From assembly GCA_017883485.1 (NCBI GenBank), contig JADGNM010000178.1, positions 1 to 5,863 on the forward strand: a stretch of 5,863 nucleotides of DNA. Direction: 5' to 3'. Positions 5,022 to 5,863 of the stretch are shown piece after piece. This DNA is from Methanosarcina sp. (GTDB taxonomy: Archaea; Halobacteriota; Methanosarcinia; Methanosarcinales; Methanosarcinaceae). Numbering within the stretch: the stretch's first letter is position 1; each line of letters opens with the position of its first letter. The notes below the pieces were generated by a model. That model saw only the letters and a list, made by a program, of their open reading frames with translations, was not told the DNA's origin and ran no database searches. A program made the position numbers and the translations under genes.

Positions 5022-5033
5022 TGTGGCGCCACA
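5022..5033. promoter_or_regulatory. Perfect 12-base palindrome, candidate operator
   Basis: TGTGGCGCCACA is a perfect, GC-rich inverted repeat embedded in AT-rich DNA, about 40 bases upstream of the candidate AOR TATA box. The position and symmetry suit a dimeric regulator, most likely an activator at that distance. No regulator gene lies in the window to pair with it. Confidence 0.4.
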
Positions 5034-5340
5034 GTTCTGATGACTTTCAATTCATCTCATTTAAATTTTTAATACATAGATATTTCTAATAATTTTTCAT
5101 ACTTTTGCTCTGTAGAAGTTCTATAATTTCAGAGGATTATCAGAGATAAGGGTAGTATAGAAGTGGATTCATGTAATCGTTTCAAAATTTTTCAGAGATT
5201 AAAAGAAATAGAGGCTTGAAGATTAAAAATGAATTTAAAAATGACAAAATTAAGCTAATAGGCCTGCTTTGAAATCGATAACTGTCGGCCAGAATATTTT
5301 ACCGATGGCCAATAAATAACTCATAATGAGAGCGGAATTA

Positions 5341-5703
5341 TTAATTTTCAGAGTTCCTGTCCGTAATTTTTAAGACATGTCTCGTAGCCTTAATGAAAAT
5401 TAACCCCATAAAAGCCGTAAGCATACCAAATAAGATTGCCATTATATAAGGAGCGAAAGGCGACATTGCTACAATATCTATGCGTACAAGATGCCACATA
5501 ATGCCCTCCCCATCACCAACAGCGATTGAATATGCAATCCAGAAAGCAAATGGCAATCCAATAATTGACCCAAGAATACTCATCTTTTTGTCTCTTAAGA
5601 TTATGTATAAAATAATAGACGAGATAATAATTGGAATCAGTAAAAAAAATATTGGAATTATTAGTGCAAATCCTAATCCTTCGTCCAATTTGTCCATCTC
5701 CAT
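5341..5703 (-). CDS. Three-helix membrane protein, unknown function
   Basis: A 120-residue hydrophobic protein from ATG 5703 to TAA 5341. Three membrane segments are visible: residues about 10-36, 42-62 and 82-104. The first is followed by a basic turn (LRDKKMS, 36-42), and the C-terminal tail is charged (KATRHVLKITDRNSEN). The loop between helices 2 and 3 carries VGDGEGIMWHLVRIDIVAMS (62-81), including acidic and His/Arg residues. By the positive-inside rule the 36-42 turn and C terminus should be cytoplasmic. There is no clear ribosome binding site. A TATA-like TTATAT at 5757-5752 would start transcription near 5728. ATG 5697 (Met3) is an alternative start. I do not recognise the family and no conserved catalytic or transport motif is evident. 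An overlapping minus-strand frame at 5770-5513 is AT-rich and unstructured and is treated as a shadow. Confidence 0.65.
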   Translation of the reverse strand: MEMDKLDEGLGFALIIPIFFLLIPIIISSIILYIILRDKKMSILGSIIGLPFAFWIAYSIAVGDGEGIMWHLVRIDIVAMSPFAPYIMAILFGMLTAFMGLIFIKATRHVLKITDRNSEN

Positions 5704-5766
5704 AATTTACTTGTTGTATTAATACCGGTTTCGAGTTGACTTTTTTAACAGATATAACACAATCAT

Positions 5767-5863
5767 TCATTGGTCATCGGTTAAGGAAAAAGTATCAATC
5801 TTGCTATCGATTTTATATAATTTAACTATATTAAACTCACACAATGGTACTTCAGTCATCCGC
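5767..5863 (-). CDS. Possible 3' end of an incoming minus-strand gene
   Basis: The minus strand is open from the window edge to TGA 5769-5767, with ATG at 5859-5857. It gives (R)MTEVPLCEFNIVKL followed by YKIDSKIDTFSLTDDQ. The stretch is too short to recognise and could be a chance frame in AT-rich DNA. If real, it would be the gene upstream of the membrane protein in the same direction, 63 bases away. Confidence 0.22.
   Translation of the reverse strand, partial: RMTEVPLCEFNIVKLYKIDSKIDTFSLTDDQ
5811..5820 (+). promoter_or_regulatory. TATA element near the right edge
   Basis: TTTTATATAA is a near-symmetric TATA box. In the plus direction a start near 5842 would fall two bases before ATG 5844-5846, as expected for a leaderless plus-strand gene leaving the window (visible start MVLQSS). 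It competes with the possible minus-strand frame over the same bases. Confidence 0.25.

Larger units (their letters stand above)
4910..5340. other. Intergenic region upstream of the AOR gene
   Basis: A 431-base, strongly AT-rich gap between the AOR start and the stop of the upstream membrane-protein gene. It holds a candidate minus-strand TATA (GTATAAATC, about 4975-4983, expected start near 4953), a perfect 12-base palindrome at 5022-5033, a palindromic or repeated TAGAAGT/TTCTATA cluster at 5113-5164, TCAGAG-type repeats at 5129, 5140 and 5192, and a 10-base direct repeat TTAAAAATGA at 5223-5232 and 5235-5244. No convincing gene is seen on either strand. Confidence 0.5.

Noticed and set aside
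5230..5259. Nine-codon plus-strand micro-ORF in the AT-rich gap
   Set aside because: It is too short, and its composition is that of the surrounding A-rich DNA.
5513..5770. Minus-strand frame of 85 codons overlapping the membrane protein gene
   Set aside because: It overlaps most of the 5341-5703 gene in another frame and is rich in Asn, Tyr and Cys without domain structure; the hydrophobic helices of the other frame are more credible.

Overview
The window looks like a piece of a Methanosarcina-type (methanogenic archaeon) chromosome. The evidence is a hypusine-loop aIF5A next to an archaeal agmatinase, a tungsten-pterin aldehyde:ferredoxin oxidoreductase (AOR), archaeal TATA boxes (TTTATATA type) with GGAG-like ribosome binding sites, and long AT-rich intergenic gaps between moderately GC-balanced genes. 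The genus is an inference from gene style, not a database match.

Left part (1-1395): the 3' end of a K+ channel/transporter regulatory (RCK_C/TrkA-C) protein on the plus strand; a convergent small exported or membrane-anchored protein built of tyrosine tetrads (minus, 254-535); a gap with promoter-like sequence; then two tandem 58-residue paralogs (plus, 966-1142 and 1219-1395) that share 43 of 58 residues and look like minimal Sm-like beta-barrels. The second has its own promoter and ribosome binding site.

Middle (1444-2783): on the minus strand, aIF5A (translation factor with hypusine lysine K35) followed 77 bases later by an agmatinase/ureohydrolase with a full dimanganese ligand set. The pairing fits the proposed archaeal route in which agmatine feeds hypusine formation on aIF5A. 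A 6-bp hairpin and a T6 run lie between them, and upstream is a 417-base gap with two competing TATA boxes and degenerate repeats.

Right part (3201-5863): an AOR-family tungstoenzyme gene on the minus strand broken by a frameshift near 4554-4561. Comparison with family spacing suggests a net loss of about 10 bases. All four Fe-S cysteines survive, but residues near the metal differ from the classical enzyme. Upstream is an AT-rich 431-base gap containing a perfect 12-base palindrome, then an unrecognised three-helix membrane protein (minus), and a right edge where an incoming minus-strand reading frame or an outgoing leaderless plus-strand gene are both possible.

No rRNA, tRNA, CRISPR array, insertion sequence or phage module was seen. 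The most rewarding items are the tyrosine-tetrad protein, the tandem Sm-like paralogs, the aIF5A-agmatinase unit with its leader and internal hairpin, and the disrupted AOR.
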